Source: Microbacterium sp.
GTDB lineage: Bacteria; Actinomycetota; Actinomycetes; Actinomycetales; Microbacteriaceae
Length of the DNA: 46,706 nucleotides
NCBI RefSeq assembly: GCF_031179285.1
Contig: NZ_JAPSHY010000022.1
Span: 1 to 46,706, forward strand
Direction: 5' to 3'
Below the pieces are notes generated by a model. The model made no database searches. It worked only from the letters and a program-made list of their open reading frames with translations, and had not been told where the DNA came from. Shown here piece after piece: positions 14,950-23,670 of the stretch (within the stretch, counting starts at the first letter, position 1; each line of letters opens with the position of its first letter). A program made the translations under genes and the position numbers.

Positions 14950-15881
14950 GGGTTCCTCCAGGCGGATGCCGCGGCTCCTCGCAGCGGCGCATCGTCGCCG
15001 AGGACTCCCGGCAGGATCGGGGTGTTCTGCAGCGCGTCGATCGCCTCGGCGTGGAAGGCGTCGAGCATCGGACGCCACCAGGCGTCTCCGATGTTCGGCA
15101 CCCCGCCGGTGATGACGATGCGTTCGGGGTCGACGAGTGTCGCGGCCGCTGCGAGCGCGCGGCCGACGGCCGCGGCTGACTCCTCGAGCGCGCGGCGTGC
15201 GGTCCTGTCGCCCGCGCTCGCGGCGGCGGCGATGCCGCGCGCGTCCGCGATCGCGGGATCGCCGCCGAGCACGATGAAATGCCGGTGCATCCCGATGCCG
15301 GAGCCGATGGCTTCGAGGTGACCGACACGACCGCACGGGCAACGCAGATGGTCGGCCCCCGGGGTCGGTATGTGCGCGATCTCGCCGGCGACGTGATGCG
15401 CGCCGCGCACCGCGCGCCCGTCGAGGATGAGCCCGCCGCCGACCCCGGTGCCGACCGCGACGACGAGCGCGCTCGCAGCACCGGCGGCGGCTCCGTGCCG
15501 GTACTCCCCCGCGGCATGCGCATCGACGTCGTTCTGGACGACGATGAGCGCTCCTGGCCGCAGCAGATCGCCGAGACCGGCACGGATCAGCCCGGCCACA
15601 TCCGTGCCCGGCCAGTCCGCGAAGGTGTCGGTGGCCGACACGATGGTGCCGGCGCCGGAATCGACGACCCCCGCTGTACCGATCCCGACACCGGCGAGGC
15701 GCTGACCGGTGTCGGCCAGCAGACGAACGGCCAGTGCGACCACGGTCGCCACCACGGCCGCGCGCCCCTCAGCTGCCGGCGTCGCCGCCACCTCGACGCG
15801 CAGCAGCGCGCCGGTGCGGTCGGCGAGCGCCGCGGCCGTCTTCGTGCCGCCGATGTCGACGGCGAGGACAACCTCGCCCAT
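14946..15881 (-). CDS. nanK: N-acetylmannosamine kinase (ROK family)
   Basis: A 311-residue ROK sugar kinase, phosphorylating ManNAc with ATP. It shows the phosphate-binding DIGGTKTA motif (residues about 8-15), the second ATP loop VGTGVGGGLILDG near residue 145, and the ROK zinc region near residues 170-195. The zinc motif reads CPCGRVGHLE, so the third consensus cysteine is histidine; zinc may still be held by C, C and H. The ManNAc assignment rests on position between nanA- and nanE-like genes. The start shares one base with the upstream stop (TGATG), and its own stop overlaps nanE. Confidence 0.9.
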   Translation of the reverse strand: MGEVVLAVDIGGTKTAAALADRTGALLRVEVAATPAAEGRAAVVATVVALAVRLLADTGQRLAGVGIGTAGVVDSGAGTIVSATDTFADWPGTDVAGLIRAGLGDLLRPGALIVVQNDVDAHAAGEYRHGAAAGAASALVVAVGTGVGGGLILDGRAVRGAHHVAGEIAHIPTPGADHLRCPCGRVGHLEAIGSGIGMHRHFIVLGGDPAIADARGIAAAASAGDRTARRALEESAAAVGRALAAAATLVDPERIVITGGVPNIGDAWWRPMLDAFHAEAIDALQNTPILPGVLGDDAPLRGAAASAWRNP

Positions 15882-16828
15882 CAGCCGACGGCGACGGAGA
15901 GCAGGTCCAGGTCGGCGAGGATGCCATGGATCCGGCCGACGGCGTCGGGGTCGAGCGTCTGCACCGTGCGGGCCATTGTCGCGTGATCGATGATCCCCCT
16001 GGCCTGCATCGCGGCCTTGAACGCTCCGACGCCGGTCGCGTCGCCGGAGAGCCCCTTCGGCTGGAACACGATGTCGAACAGACGGTTGATGCGCTCCTGC
16101 TCGGTGCGTGCGGTCTCCCAGTCGCCCTTCTGTGCGGCATCCCACAGTCGCACGTACCCGGCGGCCTCGACGTTCGCCAGGCCCGGTACGACGCCGTCCG
16201 CACCGGCGAGCGCCATCGCGTCGACGACCACCTCGTGGCCGGTGAGCAGCTGCAGCGGGTGGCCGGCCGCGGCATTGGCGGCGATCAGCCGACGGAACGA
16301 GACGTCGTCGCCCGAGGAGTCCTTGACCCCGTGGATCACGCCCTCCGTGCCGAGCTGGACGAGCATCTCGATGCCGAGCTTGGAGTGCACGCGCACCGGG
16401 ACGTCGTATGCCCACAGCGGTGCGCCGATCGCCGCGGCGATGGTGCGGAAGTGGTCGGCCACCTCGACGGCGGAATTCAGCGTGTACAGCGGTGCCGTGG
16501 TGACGATCGCCTGCGCGCCAACGTCGATGAGGCGGCGCGCGGTCGCGACGATGCGCGGTGCGGTGAGCTCGATCGCGCCGGCGATGATCGGCACGCGTCC
16601 GGCGTTCGCCGAGACGATGGTGCGCAGCAGCTCGACGCGCTGATCGTCGGTGAAGTACGCCGTCTCTCCAGAGGAGCCGAGGGCGAAGAGCCCGGACACG
16701 CCCTCGGAGAGCAGGCGCTCGACGAGACGCTCGAGCGAGGCGTGGTCGATCGAGCCGTCCGCGAGCAACGGAGTGACGACGGGCGGGATGACGCCCGAGA
16801 AGGTGGGGACGGAGGAGGCAGCAGACAT
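15881..16828 (-). CDS. nanA: DapA-family aldolase, probable N-acetylneuraminate lyase
   Basis: A 315-residue TIM-barrel lyase of the dihydrodipicolinate synthase/NAL family. GSSGE near residue 53 is the carboxylate-binding loop, the tyrosine in WAYDVPVRV near 144 assists catalysis, and the lysine in GVKDSSGD near 172 forms the Schiff base with pyruvate. These motifs do not by themselves separate NAL from other family members (E. coli NanA has YNIP and a different lysine context). Sandwiched with nanK and nanE, it most likely splits sialic acid into ManNAc and pyruvate. It is 16 bp after the ABC ATPase gene. Confidence 0.8.
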   Translation of the reverse strand: MSAASSVPTFSGVIPPVVTPLLADGSIDHASLERLVERLLSEGVSGLFALGSSGETAYFTDDQRVELLRTIVSANAGRVPIIAGAIELTAPRIVATARRLIDVGAQAIVTTAPLYTLNSAVEVADHFRTIAAAIGAPLWAYDVPVRVHSKLGIEMLVQLGTEGVIHGVKDSSGDDVSFRRLIAANAAAGHPLQLLTGHEVVVDAMALAGADGVVPGLANVEAAGYVRLWDAAQKGDWETARTEQERINRLFDIVFQPKGLSGDATGVGAFKAAMQARGIIDHATMARTVQTLDPDAVGRIHGILADLDLLSVAVG

Positions 16829-16844
16829 GTGTGTTCCGGTCGTT

Positions 16845-17645
16845 TCAGTGGGTCGGTTCGAGGAGGGAGGGGGCGGCGCCGAGCAGGGTTCTGGTGTGGT
16901 CGTCGGAGGGCGCCTCGAAGACGCGGGCGGCATCGCCGAACTCGACGACCTTGCCCTTGTTCATCACGGCGATCTCGTCGGAGAGGTAGCGGACGGTCTG
17001 AATGTCGTGCGAGATGAAGACCATGCCGAGGCCGAGCTGTTCCTTCAGATCCGTCAGCAGGTTGAGGATCTGCGCGCGGACCGAGACGTCGAGCGCCGAG
17101 GTGGGCTCGTCGGCGACGATGACCTGGGGATCGAGCACGAGAGCCCTGGCGATCGCGACACGCTGCCGCTGACCGCCGGAGAGCTGGCTGGGCAGGGCTT
17201 CGAGAGCGGATGCCGGCAGCCCGACGAGTCCGACCAGATCGCGCACCTTGCGATCGCGCGACGCTGCACTGCCCATGCGGTGCACCTGCAGCGGGTCGAG
17301 AAGCGCATCGCGCACCGTCATCCTGGCGTTCAGCGCGGTCGCGGGGTCCTGGAAGACGACCGAGAGGATGCGTCCGAGGCGTTTGCGCACCGCCGGCGTG
17401 AACGAGCGCACCGGCTCGCCGCCGAAGATCACCTGTCCGCTCGTCGGCTTCTCCAGGCCGATCAGCACCTTGGCCGATGTCGACTTGCCCGAGCCCGACT
17501 CACCGACGATGCCGAGCGTCTGGCCGCGCCGCACGGTGAGCGACACGCCGGCGAGCGCGTCGACGTGCTGCGGCCGGAAGAGCGCTGCGCCGCGCGTCTT
17601 GTAGCGGACGTGCACATCCTTCAGCTCGATGACGGGTTCGCTCAT
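16845..17645 (-). CDS. ABC transporter ATPase, OppF/DppF type
   Basis: A 266-residue ATPase energising the import system from the cytosolic side. Walker A GESGSGKST near residue 50, Q-loop in VFQDP near 98, signature LSGGQRQR near 157, Walker B VIVADEPTSALD near 179, and H-loop ISHD near 213 are intact. The N-terminus (DVHVRYKTRGAALFRPQ) carries the extra segment typical of OppF-like subunits. The ATG overlaps the stop of the permease-ATPase fusion gene (ATGA). It pairs with the ATPase half of that fusion to give the two nucleotide-binding domains. Confidence 0.93.
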   Translation of the reverse strand: MSEPVIELKDVHVRYKTRGAALFRPQHVDALAGVSLTVRRGQTLGIVGESGSGKSTSAKVLIGLEKPTSGQVIFGGEPVRSFTPAVRKRLGRILSVVFQDPATALNARMTVRDALLDPLQVHRMGSAASRDRKVRDLVGLVGLPASALEALPSQLSGGQRQRVAIARALVLDPQVIVADEPTSALDVSVRAQILNLLTDLKEQLGLGMVFISHDIQTVRYLSDEIAVMNKGKVVEFGDAARVFEAPSDDHTRTLLGAAPSLLEPTH

Positions 17646-19696
17646 CGCCCTGCTCCGATCGCCTGGACGGGCGCATCATCCGGATGCGCGGAGTAGTAGT
17701 GCTCGGTGCCCTCGATGTGACGGCGCACCGGGGTGGCCCCTGCGAAGCGAGCGGGATCGGACGAGCGCGGGGCGAATCTGTCACCGGGCGCGAAGTCGCG
17801 CGGCGACGGGACGACGCCCGACACCTGGTGCAGCCGGTCGGAGCCGGCTTCGATCGACAGCACGGCCCCGAGGAGTCCCTGCGTGTACTCGTGCATCGGC
17901 TGGGTGAGCACCTCGCGGGTCGTTCCCTGCTCCACGACCTGACCGGCGTACATGACCGTGATCCGATGCGTGAGCTCGGCGACCAGAGCGAGGTCGTGCG
18001 ACACGAACACGAGCGCGAACCCGAGTTCCTTCTGCAGTCGCATGAGCAGCTCGACGACCTGGGCCTGCACCGTCACATCCAGAGCCGTCGTCGGCTCGTC
18101 GGCGATGACCAGGCGCGGATCCCGCGTCAGTGCCATCGCGATGAGGACGCGCTGCCGCTGTCCGCCCGAGAGTTCGTGCGGGTACGACGACAGCGTGCGC
18201 TTCGGATCGAGCCCCACCAGTTCCAGCAGGTCCTCGGCGGTGCGGGTGCCGCCGCGCGAGGTGAGCTGCTTCATCTGCGAGCGGATGAGCATCGCCGGGT
18301 TCAGCGAGCTCAGCGCGTCCTGGTAGATCATCGCGATGTCGTGCCCGCGCAGCGCATTGCGCTCCGTCGCCGACATCTGCAGGAGGTCCTTGCCGTCGAA
18401 GAGGATCCTGCCGCGGATGTTCGCCTTCGGGTCGAGCAGACCCATGATCGCGAGCGAGGTGATCGACTTGCCGCAGCCGGATTCGCCGACCAGGGCCATG
18501 GTCTCGCCCGGGCGCGCCGTGAAGTTGACGTGATCGACCACGTCGACGTCGCCGTGACGCGGGAACGAGATGCACAGATCCTGCACCTCGAGCAGCGGTG
18601 CATCGCCGCCCGTGTAGACCAGCCGATCGGTGCGGGCGAGTTCCCGCTTGCGCAGCTGCGCCAGTCGCTCGGCCAGCGGAATGGTCGGAGCCCGCGAGAC
18701 GAGCGTGTCCGGTATGCCGCTGGGCACCGAGAGGTTAACGGCCGTGTCGACGGTCGTGATCGCGGCGGTGCCGTCGGGTCCGGCCGCCGCCTCCTCGAGC
18801 TCGTGGGTGGACTCCTCGGTGTTCGCGGCATCGGCGGTGATCTTGCGCGCTCTCGGCGAGACCATCGCGTCGGTCATCCCCTCCGACAGGATGTTCAGGC
18901 ACAGCACGGTGATCATGATGAGGATGCCGGGGAAGAAGGTCGCCCACCATGCGCCGCTCATCAACAGGTTGCGGCCGGCCGCGATGACGTTGCCCCAGGA
19001 CGGCTCGGGGTCGGGGACCCCGGCCTGCAGGAACGACAGCGATGCCTCGAAAACGATGGCGTCTGCGACGAGCACCGTCGCGAACACCAGCACCGGCGCC
19101 ATCGCGTTGCGTGCCACGTGACGGACGATGATGCGCGGAGTGCCTGCGCCCATCACCCGCACCGCCGAGACGTAGTCCTCGCCGTACTGGTCGAGGATGT
19201 TCGCACGGACGATCCGGGTGAGCTGCGGCACGTACAGGAAGGCGATGGTGAGCACCAGCACCGGCAGGGACTTGCCGAACACTGCCACGAACACCGCGGC
19301 GAGCGCGATGCCGGGGAAGGACATGATGACGTCCATGACCCGCATCAGCGTCTCGGAGATCCACCTCGGGGCGGTGGCGGCGATCGTGCCGAGCACACAG
19401 GCGGTGGCGAGGGCGACGAGCGTCGCGCCGAGTCCGATCACCAGGGAGTAACGGCCGCCGTAGACGAGGCGGGAGAAAATGTCGCGACCCTGGCGGTCGG
19501 TGCCGAACCAGTGCTCGGCGCTCGGCGGCTGCACCGGGACTCCGGAGGCGAGCGGATCGAACGGGGTGATGAGCGGGGCCGCGATCGCGGAGAACGCGAT
19601 GATCGCGAGCACCGTGATGCAGATCATCGATCCCAGAGACAGTCGCCCCCAGCGAAGGCCCGGGGTCGAAAGACGTTCCGTGAGTTTGCGTCGCAT
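17642..19696 (-). CDS. Fused DppC-type permease and OppD-type ATPase
   Basis: A 684-residue fusion. Residues about 1-285 form a DppC/OppC permease: N-terminal helix, [21 protein letters not shown], and the EAA-type loop [23 protein letters not shown] linker of about 60 acidic, threonine-rich residues follows. Residues about 370-620 form a complete ATPase with Walker A GESGCGKS, signature LSGGQRQR and Walker [12 protein letters not shown], then an OppD-type C-terminal tail. Fused permease-ATPases of this class occur in actinobacteria; from memory, sialic-acid ABC systems of the peptide-type family (Sat/SiaEFGI) have related architectures. The frame is intact, so this is a true fusion and not a sequencing artefact. 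Confidence 0.92.
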   Translation of the reverse strand: MRRKLTERLSTPGLRWGRLSLGSMICITVLAIIAFSAIAAPLITPFDPLASGVPVQPPSAEHWFGTDRQGRDIFSRLVYGGRYSLVIGLGATLVALATACVLGTIAATAPRWISETLMRVMDVIMSFPGIALAAVFVAVFGKSLPVLVLTIAFLYVPQLTRIVRANILDQYGEDYVSAVRVMGAGTPRIIVRHVARNAMAPVLVFATVLVADAIVFEASLSFLQAGVPDPEPSWGNVIAAGRNLLMSGAWWATFFPGILIMITVLCLNILSEGMTDAMVSPRARKITADAANTEESTHELEEAAAGPDGTAAITTVDTAVNLSVPSGIPDTLVSRAPTIPLAERLAQLRKRELARTDRLVYTGGDAPLLEVQDLCISFPRHGDVDVVDHVNFTARPGETMALVGESGCGKSITSLAIMGLLDPKANIRGRILFDGKDLLQMSATERNALRGHDIAMIYQDALSSLNPAMLIRSQMKQLTSRGGTRTAEDLLELVGLDPKRTLSSYPHELSGGQRQRVLIAMALTRDPRLVIADEPTTALDVTVQAQVVELLMRLQKELGFALVFVSHDLALVAELTHRITVMYAGQVVEQGTTREVLTQPMHEYTQGLLGAVLSIEAGSDRLHQVSGVVPSPRDFAPGDRFAPRSSDPARFAGATPVRRHIEGTEHYYSAHPDDAPVQAIGAGR

Positions 19697-19697
19697 G

Positions 19698-20654
19698 TCA
19701 CACCGCCCGGATTCGAGGATTGATGAGCACGTACAAAAGGTCGACGATGATGTTGATCACGACGAACGCGAGCGATACGGCCAGCGTCACACCCTGCACG
19801 AGGTTGGGTTCGTTGTTGGTCACGCCGTTCAGAATCAGCGTTCCCATGCCGGGGATGGCGAAGATGATTTCGATCACGACGGCCCCGCCCATGAGGTAGC
19901 CGATCCGCAGACCCAGCACGGTGACGGGGGTGATGAGGGCGTTGCGCAGTACGTTCCGCCCGACCACGATCACCCGGGGGATGCCGGCGCCGAGGGCCGT
20001 GCGGACATAGTCACGGTCGAGCTCTTCGACCATCGAGGTGCGGACGACCCGCGACAACTGACCGATCACGGGGACGGCGAGGGCGAGGGCCGGCAATGTC
20101 ATGCGGGCGAACCATCCGCTGAGATCCGTCGAGGGATCGGGGAGGGGACCGGATGCCGGAAGCACGTTCCAGGTGAGGGTGAAGAGCTGGATGAGCAGGA
20201 TGGCCAGCCAGAACGACGGCGTCGACAGCGACGCGACACCGAAGATGCGGATGAGCTGATCGGGCCAGCGATCGCGGTACACCGCGGCGAGGACGCCGAT
20301 GACGAAGGCGACGACGACGGCGATCATCAGACCGAGGAAGGTCAGCGCCAGGGTCACCGGGAAGGCGCGGACGACCTCGTCGATCACCGGCAGGCTGCGC
20401 GCGGAGTACGTGCCGAGGTCGCCCTGCACCATTCCGAGAAGGAAGTTCACGTAGCGCACGAACAGCGGAAGGTTGAGTCCGTGGTCCTCACGGTAGGCCT
20501 CGAGGGCCTCGGGGGATGCCGTCTCACCGAGCGCGGTGCGCGCGGGATCCACGGGCGAGAACGACATCACGAAGAACACGAGGAACGTGATGCCGAGGAT
20601 CATCAGTGGCAGCTGCAGGAGCCGTCGGCCGATGAGGCGGAGCGTGTTGGACAC
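19698..20654 (-). CDS. ABC transporter permease, DppB type
   Basis: A 318-residue integral membrane subunit with six helices. The N-terminal LIGRRLLQLPLMILGITFLVFFVM and the PVDPAR motif are typical of DppB/OppB. The EAA loop (YVRTALGAGIPRVIVVGRNVLRNAL, near residue 210) contacts the ATPases. It pairs with the permease half of the downstream fusion to form the channel. One bp separates it from the fusion gene, and 81 bp containing a hairpin separate it from the binding-protein gene. Confidence 0.94.
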   Translation of the reverse strand: MSNTLRLIGRRLLQLPLMILGITFLVFFVMSFSPVDPARTALGETASPEALEAYREDHGLNLPLFVRYVNFLLGMVQGDLGTYSARSLPVIDEVVRAFPVTLALTFLGLMIAVVVAFVIGVLAAVYRDRWPDQLIRIFGVASLSTPSFWLAILLIQLFTLTWNVLPASGPLPDPSTDLSGWFARMTLPALALAVPVIGQLSRVVRTSMVEELDRDYVRTALGAGIPRVIVVGRNVLRNALITPVTVLGLRIGYLMGGAVVIEIIFAIPGMGTLILNGVTNNEPNLVQGVTLAVSLAFVVINIIVDLLYVLINPRIRAV

Positions 20655-20715
20655 GTGCCGCTCCTTCCGGTTCAGATCAGGGTGAGGCGGGGGTGCGCAT
20701 TTCGGGTGTGCGCAG

Positions 20716-20735
20716 CCCCGCCGGGACAGCCGGGG
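20716..20735 (-). terminator. Intercistronic hairpin after binding-protein gene
   Basis: CCCCG at 20716-20720 pairs with CGGGG at 20731-20735, with partial extension inward. It starts immediately after the binding-protein stop and has no T-run, so it more likely protects or attenuates the message, giving more binding protein than permease, than ends transcription fully. Confidence 0.45.
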
Positions 20736-22334
20736 TTACTTCGCAGCCACGCCGACGTCGAGGAACGACAGACCGGTGGTGGAGACGGGCTGGAACCCGA
20801 CCAGCTCCTGGCTGTTCCATGCGGTCGGCAGCTTGCGGTGGAACAGCGGGTAGAGAACGGCCTCGTCAGCGATAAGGTCGAGTGCGTCGTTCCAGCTGGC
20901 CTGCTGCTCGTCGCCCTCCTGCTGCACGGCGCCGTCGAGAAGCGTCCGAAGCTCCGCGTACTCGGGCGAGTCCGCCCAGTTGGTGCGGGTCTGGGTCCAG
21001 ACGTTCTCGCCGTACCACCAGTTCATCAGCAGGTCGGGGTCGACACCGAACACCGACGGGTCTCCGGGCGCGACGGCGACCGTGTAGTTGCCGGAGTCGA
21101 CCTTCTCGTACATCGACGCCGACTGACCGATGTCCAGCGTGGTGTCGATGCCGATGGCGTCGAGCGACTCCTTGATCAGCGGAGCCACCTCCTTGACCCA
21201 GCCGGTGTCGGTGGTGAGCAACGTGATCGACAGGTCGGAGACTCCGGCCTCCGCCAGCAGGTCCTTCGCCTTGTCTGGGTCGTAGGTGTAGACCGTCGAG
21301 GCCTCGTGGTAGTTCGGGTAGGTCTCCGGCAGGAACGAGGTCGCGGCCGTGGCGTTGCCGAGCAGGCCGGTCTCGATGATCTTGTCCATGTCGAGCGCGT
21401 AGTGCATCGCCTGACGCACGCGGACGTCGTCGAAGGGCGCCGCCTTGGTGTTGAACATCATGAACAGCAGACCGAACGACTGCACGCTCTCGACGTCGGC
21501 CGATGCCGCGAGGGCGTCGACGTCGATGTACGGCACGTCCTCGATCGCATGCACGGTGCCGGTCGACATGGCGGTGACGCGAGCGGACGCATCGGCGAGC
21601 AGGTTCCAGTTCATGCCGGCGGCGAGGGCCGGGCGCGGACCGTTGTAGTCCTCGTAACGCTCGAAGACCAGCTTGTCCTCCGGAACGGCCGAGACGAGCG
21701 AGTACGGGCCGGAGCCGACCGGGTTGGCGGCGAAGCCCTCGGGATCCGCCTCGACGGCGGCCTTCGGAACGATCTTGACGACGCCGAGGCGGTTGTCGAT
21801 CAGCGAGAACGGGTACGCCGTGGTGATCTGCACGGTGTCCTCGTCGACCGCGCTGACGGTGTCGACGAAGTTGACGAACGTGCGGAACAGCGAATTGTTC
21901 GCCGGGTCGAGGACGCGCTCATAGCTGAAGACGACGTCTTCGGACGTCACCGGGTCGCCGTTATGGAACGTCGCCCCCTCGCGGAGGTCGATCTCGAAGG
22001 TGGTGTCGTCAATCTTCGTGGGGAAGTCGGCGGCCAGGGCAGGCGCCGCTTCCTGCGTGACGGGGTCGAGATCGATCAGGCCTTCGAAGACGTGCCAGTT
22101 CGCCGAGACCGTGACGGCGCCGGAGGCGACCATCGGGTCGAAGCTGCCGCTGAGCGCGTACGAGATGCCGGCTTCGATGATGCCGTCCGGGTCGATCTCG
22201 CTCGATGCGGGGTTCTCTGCGGGCGTGTTCGCGGTGCCGCCTCCGCAGCCGGCGAAGGCGATGGACGCAGCGACCGTGCCGGCGATCGCGACCGCGAATC
22301 GGCCCGCGCGGCGGCGGGTGAGGTGTCGGTTCAT
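20736..22334 (-). CDS. ABC transporter substrate-binding lipoprotein (SBP family 5)
   Basis: A 532-residue extracytoplasmic binding protein. A basic N-terminus, hydrophobic stretch and lipobox IAFAGC (Cys near residue 29) predict a lipoprotein. The mature part follows family 5 (DppA/OppA): ISYALSGSFDPM near the start, REGATFHNGDPVTSEDVVFSYER near residue 130, the GSGPYSLVSA hinge, and a FDDVRVRQAMHYALD block. ATG 22334 has TGGAG upstream. Family 5 proteins bind peptides, nickel or, in some actinobacteria and Haemophilus, sialic acid; operon context favours sialic acid or a related amino sugar. It is first in the leftward operon. Confidence 0.92.
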   Translation of the reverse strand: MNRHLTRRRAGRFAVAIAGTVAASIAFAGCGGGTANTPAENPASSEIDPDGIIEAGISYALSGSFDPMVASGAVTVSANWHVFEGLIDLDPVTQEAAPALAADFPTKIDDTTFEIDLREGATFHNGDPVTSEDVVFSYERVLDPANNSLFRTFVNFVDTVSAVDEDTVQITTAYPFSLIDNRLGVVKIVPKAAVEADPEGFAANPVGSGPYSLVSAVPEDKLVFERYEDYNGPRPALAAGMNWNLLADASARVTAMSTGTVHAIEDVPYIDVDALAASADVESVQSFGLLFMMFNTKAAPFDDVRVRQAMHYALDMDKIIETGLLGNATAATSFLPETYPNYHEASTVYTYDPDKAKDLLAEAGVSDLSITLLTTDTGWVKEVAPLIKESLDAIGIDTTLDIGQSASMYEKVDSGNYTVAVAPGDPSVFGVDPDLLMNWWYGENVWTQTRTNWADSPEYAELRTLLDGAVQQEGDEQQASWNDALDLIADEAVLYPLFHRKLPTAWNSQELVGFQPVSTTGLSFLDVGVAAK

Positions 22335-22357
22335 GTGTGCTCCAGGGTGGGTTGCAG

Positions 22358-22388
22358 GACATCTTGAGGACATCTGATGTCTGATGTA
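22358..22388. promoter_or_regulatory. GntR/FCD operator array
   Basis: Four half-sites lie within 31 bp: GACATC (22358-22363), GACATC (22369-22374), GATGTC (22376-22381) and GATGTA (22383-22388). The middle two form the perfect 13-bp palindrome GACATCTGATGTC. The array lies at and just downstream of the predicted start of transcription of the transporter operon, where a bound repressor would block RNA polymerase. The divergent GntR-family protein is the probable ligand. Confidence 0.7.
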
Positions 22389-22417
22389 CTCTAAACACAG
22401 GTCAGGCCGGATCACAA
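22388..22417 (-). promoter_or_regulatory. Promoter of the transporter/catabolic operon
   Basis: On the minus strand TTGTGA (22417-22412) and TAGAGT (22393-22388) are separated by 18 bp and fit -35/-10 elements of a housekeeping sigma factor. Transcription would start near 22381, inside the operator array, leaving a leader of about 47 nt. Confidence 0.55.
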
Positions 22418-22464
22418 GAGTGAGATGATCGGAACGTTTCTGTCAGGCCGGAGAGGGAGCCCCC

Positions 22465-23190
22465 ATGAAGTCCACCACGAGTAGGGCATCGCGCATGCGA
22501 CGCTCGACCACGGCGGATCAGATCAAGCAGCTCATCCTCGCGCGCGGTCTCACCCCGGGGGACCCGCTCCCTACCGAGGCCGAGCTCTGCGAGGAGCTCG
22601 ATGTTTCGCGCTCTTCGGTCCGTGAGGCGATCCGCACACTGTCCACCCTCGACATCGTGGACGTCCGGCACGGGCACGGCACCTACGTGGGGGCGATGTC
22701 GCTGGATCCGATGGTCGAAGCACTGGTGTTCCGTGGCGTGCTGTCGCCCGAGGGCTCGTTGCAGGCTCTGCGCGAGGTCGTCGATGTCCGGCTCGCACTC
22801 GACCTGTCGATGGCCGAGCAGGTCGTGTATGCCGCTCGGGAGAAGGTCGACGCGGAGCTCGACGACCTCGTCGCCGAGATGGTCGACAAGGCGACCCGGG
22901 GTGAGTACTTCCTCGAAGAGGACCGCGCCTTCCATACGCGGCTCTTCGGCGCGCTCGACAACAGGCTCGTCGGCCAACTCGTGGGTGCGTTCTGGGACGT
23001 GCACACCGCGGTGCTCCCGCAACTGGGCATCGCTCAGCCCGACGACATCCACAAGACGGCCAAGGCGCATGGAGACATGCTCTCGGCCGCCCGCGCCGGC
23101 GATGTCGAGAGCTACCGAAAGGCCGTGATCGAGCACTACGAGCCCCTACAACGCGTGCTCGCACGCGCTGAACCGCCGCGACGCCGGTAG
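22465..23190 (+). CDS. GntR-family regulator, FadR/FCD subfamily
   Basis: A 241-residue repressor-type protein. The winged helix-turn-helix spans residues about 15-80 (DQIKQLILARGLTPGDPLPTE, SRSSVREAIRTL, HGHGTYVG). The FCD ligand domain follows, with aspartate and histidine positions expected for metal-dependent binding (EEDRAFHTRLFGALDN and a late HGDML histidine). Divergent from the transporter and catabolic operon, it is the natural regulator and plays the role NanR plays in E. coli, although NanR identity is inferred. ATG 22465 follows GGAGAGGGAG. Inducer is unknown; sialic acid or an amino-sugar phosphate is expected. Confidence 0.9.
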   Translation: MKSTTSRASRMRRSTTADQIKQLILARGLTPGDPLPTEAELCEELDVSRSSVREAIRTLSTLDIVDVRHGHGTYVGAMSLDPMVEALVFRGVLSPEGSLQALREVVDVRLALDLSMAEQVVYAAREKVDAELDDLVAEMVDKATRGEYFLEEDRAFHTRLFGALDNRLVGQLVGAFWDVHTAVLPQLGIAQPDDIHKTAKAHGDMLSAARAGDVESYRKAVIEHYEPLQRVLARAEPPRRR

Positions 23191-23612
23191 GGCCCCGACG
23201 CCCGCGCGAAGCGATTAGCCGTCCGCATCGTTGCGCGGCCGCAAGCTCGATTCACGGACGTCCGAAATCAGCTAGGCGCCGTCGATCTTCTTGGCGTTCA
23301 CCAGCCGTGACATGGCGTATTCGCGCCCCTGCTCGATCTCGTTCTCCGCGAAGAAAATCGCCTCGACCGCGGTGACGACCGTCCAGCGCCGCGCTGAACC
23401 GGGGAGCGTATGCAGAGTACTCGTCCTCGAGCGCTCGTTCGATGGTCCCCAGTCGACGGTTGCGACGACCCCTGAATGACGGTGGCGAGAGTCCGCGCCG
23501 CTTGGACGTCGGGGCCTCGGCGGCGAGACGCTCGCATCCGTGGCGCTGCCGGCCGGCTGGCGCAGGCAGCGACACGGTCGGGCGGAACTGGGGTCGGTTC
23601 GGGTAGGTGGAC
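23191..23612 (-). pseudogene. Gap with a frameshifted remnant of unknown gene
   Basis: No intact gene is seen between the GntR gene and the giant surface protein. On the minus strand, a protein-like segment containing TIERALEDEYSAYAP (about 23415-23465) shifts frame to one ending VEAIFFAENEIEQG then EYAMSRLVNAKKIDGA with a stop at about 23274. The C-terminal piece has good coding character. I read this as a decayed small gene; the family is not recognised. Confidence 0.35.
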
Positions 23613-23659
23613 GACACCGCCCTGCTGCGCACCGGGCAGGTGCGCAGCAGGGCGGCGTC
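23613..23659 (-). terminator. Very long hairpin terminator of the surface-protein gene
   Basis: Bases 23617-23633 pair perfectly with 23639-23655 (17 bp, 5-nt loop GGGCA), and after one A-C mismatch GAC/GTC extends it to 20 of 21 pairs. It begins about 12 bp after the stop of the giant gene. There is no U-tract, as usual for high-GC actinobacteria. Confidence 0.75.
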
Positions 23660-23670
23660 AGGAGCGGTGT

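Noticed and set aside
17684..19723. A 679-codon open frame on the + strand across the permease-ATPase gene
   Set aside because: It mirrors the fusion gene and has no protein signatures; Walker and signature motifs are on the minus strand.
19479..22367. A 960-codon open frame on the + strand across the transporter genes
   Set aside because: Composition (R, D, H, E rich) and lack of motifs mark it as a shadow of the binding-protein and permease genes, which show clear family signatures on the minus strand.
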